Both the position numbers and the translations under genes were made by a program. Shown here one piece after another: positions 6,348 through 6,517 of a stretch of 6,517 nucleotides of DNA (its first letter is position 1; every line of letters begins with the position of its first letter). This DNA is from Acholeplasmatales bacterium Tener_01. GTDB lineage: Bacteria > Bacillota_I > Bacilli_A > ML615J-28 > CAG-698. The notes under the pieces are model-generated. The model was given only the letters and a program-made list of their open reading frames with translations. It was not told the origin of the DNA and made no database searches. The stretch spans positions 1 through 6,517 of the forward strand of contig LVBR01000188.1 in the NCBI GenBank assembly GCA_001604495.1. The letters run 5' to 3'.

Positions 6348-6517
6348 ATGTCATTTTTATTTAATAAGCCTAACATAACAAGTAAAGATGTTAATAAAGC
6401 TTATGAACTATACCTTAAAGACAATAAACAAATAGTTCTTAGGTCTTTTGAAACTTATTATTTAACAAAGAGATATAAGACATTCTCTATTGGATCTATG
6501 ATTTTTCCTTATGATAA
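6348..6517 (+). CDS. 5' end of an unrecognised protein (partial, cut by the window edge)
   Basis: ATG 6348 has a GGAG site nine bases upstream and opens a frame with no stop through the last base, giving 56 visible residues. The protein begins MSFLFNKPNITSKDVNKAYE and continues with LYLKDNKQIVLRSFETYY, then KRYKTFSIGSMIFPYD. The visible part has no signal peptide, membrane segment or recognisable motif; it looks like a mixed soluble domain with many Lys and Tyr residues. It is co-directional with the EAL gene, 34 bases away, and is probably in the same transcript. No function can be given. The coding call rests on the ribosome binding site, the open frame and the operon-like spacing. Confidence 0.7.
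   Translation, partial: MSFLFNKPNITSKDVNKAYELYLKDNKQIVLRSFETYYLTKRYKTFSIGSMIFPYD

Overview
The window comes from a low-GC Gram-positive-type genome. The DNA is strongly A+T rich, every complete gene stops with TAA, and Shine-Dalgarno sites are strong (one matches AAAGGAGGTGAT in 11 of 12 positions). All tryptophans are TGG and no in-frame TGA occurs, so the window does not separate the standard code from a TGA=Trp code. An uncultured Bacillota or Mycoplasmatota-like gut bacterium would fit, but that placement is an inference from composition and gene style only.

Layout: all seven genes lie on the + strand with short gaps or overlaps, like one operon or two adjoining ones. They are: (1) the 3' end of a gene ending in a charged acidic tail (1-204); (2) a membrane-anchored McrB-like AAA+ NTPase (256-1836); (3) a DUF2357/McrC-like partner protein that seems to lack the usual PD-(D/E)XK nuclease (1860-3137); (4) an S26B/SipW-type signal peptidase I with a charged cytoplasmic tail, overlapping gene 3 (3115-3738); (5) a 78-residue coiled-coil protein (3744-3980); (6) a membrane-bound cyclic-di-GMP phosphodiesterase with an outside sensor domain, a dead GGDEF domain and an intact EAL domain (4028-6313); (7) the 5' end of an unrecognised gene (6348 to the window edge). 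There is no tRNA, rRNA, CRISPR array, insertion sequence or rho-independent terminator. No non-coding stretch exceeds 51 bases.

How the genes may work together: genes 2 and 3 look like the NTPase and partner halves of a McrBC-type pair. Here the NTPase carries hydrophobic N-terminal segments that should tether it to the membrane, and the partner appears to have lost its nuclease. They sit next to a signal peptidase and a membrane c-di-GMP enzyme rather than other defence genes. The best reading is a McrBC-derived AAA+ machine working at the cell envelope, perhaps with protein export or surface assembly, rather than a classical restriction system. This is an inference and is set out as the main finding.
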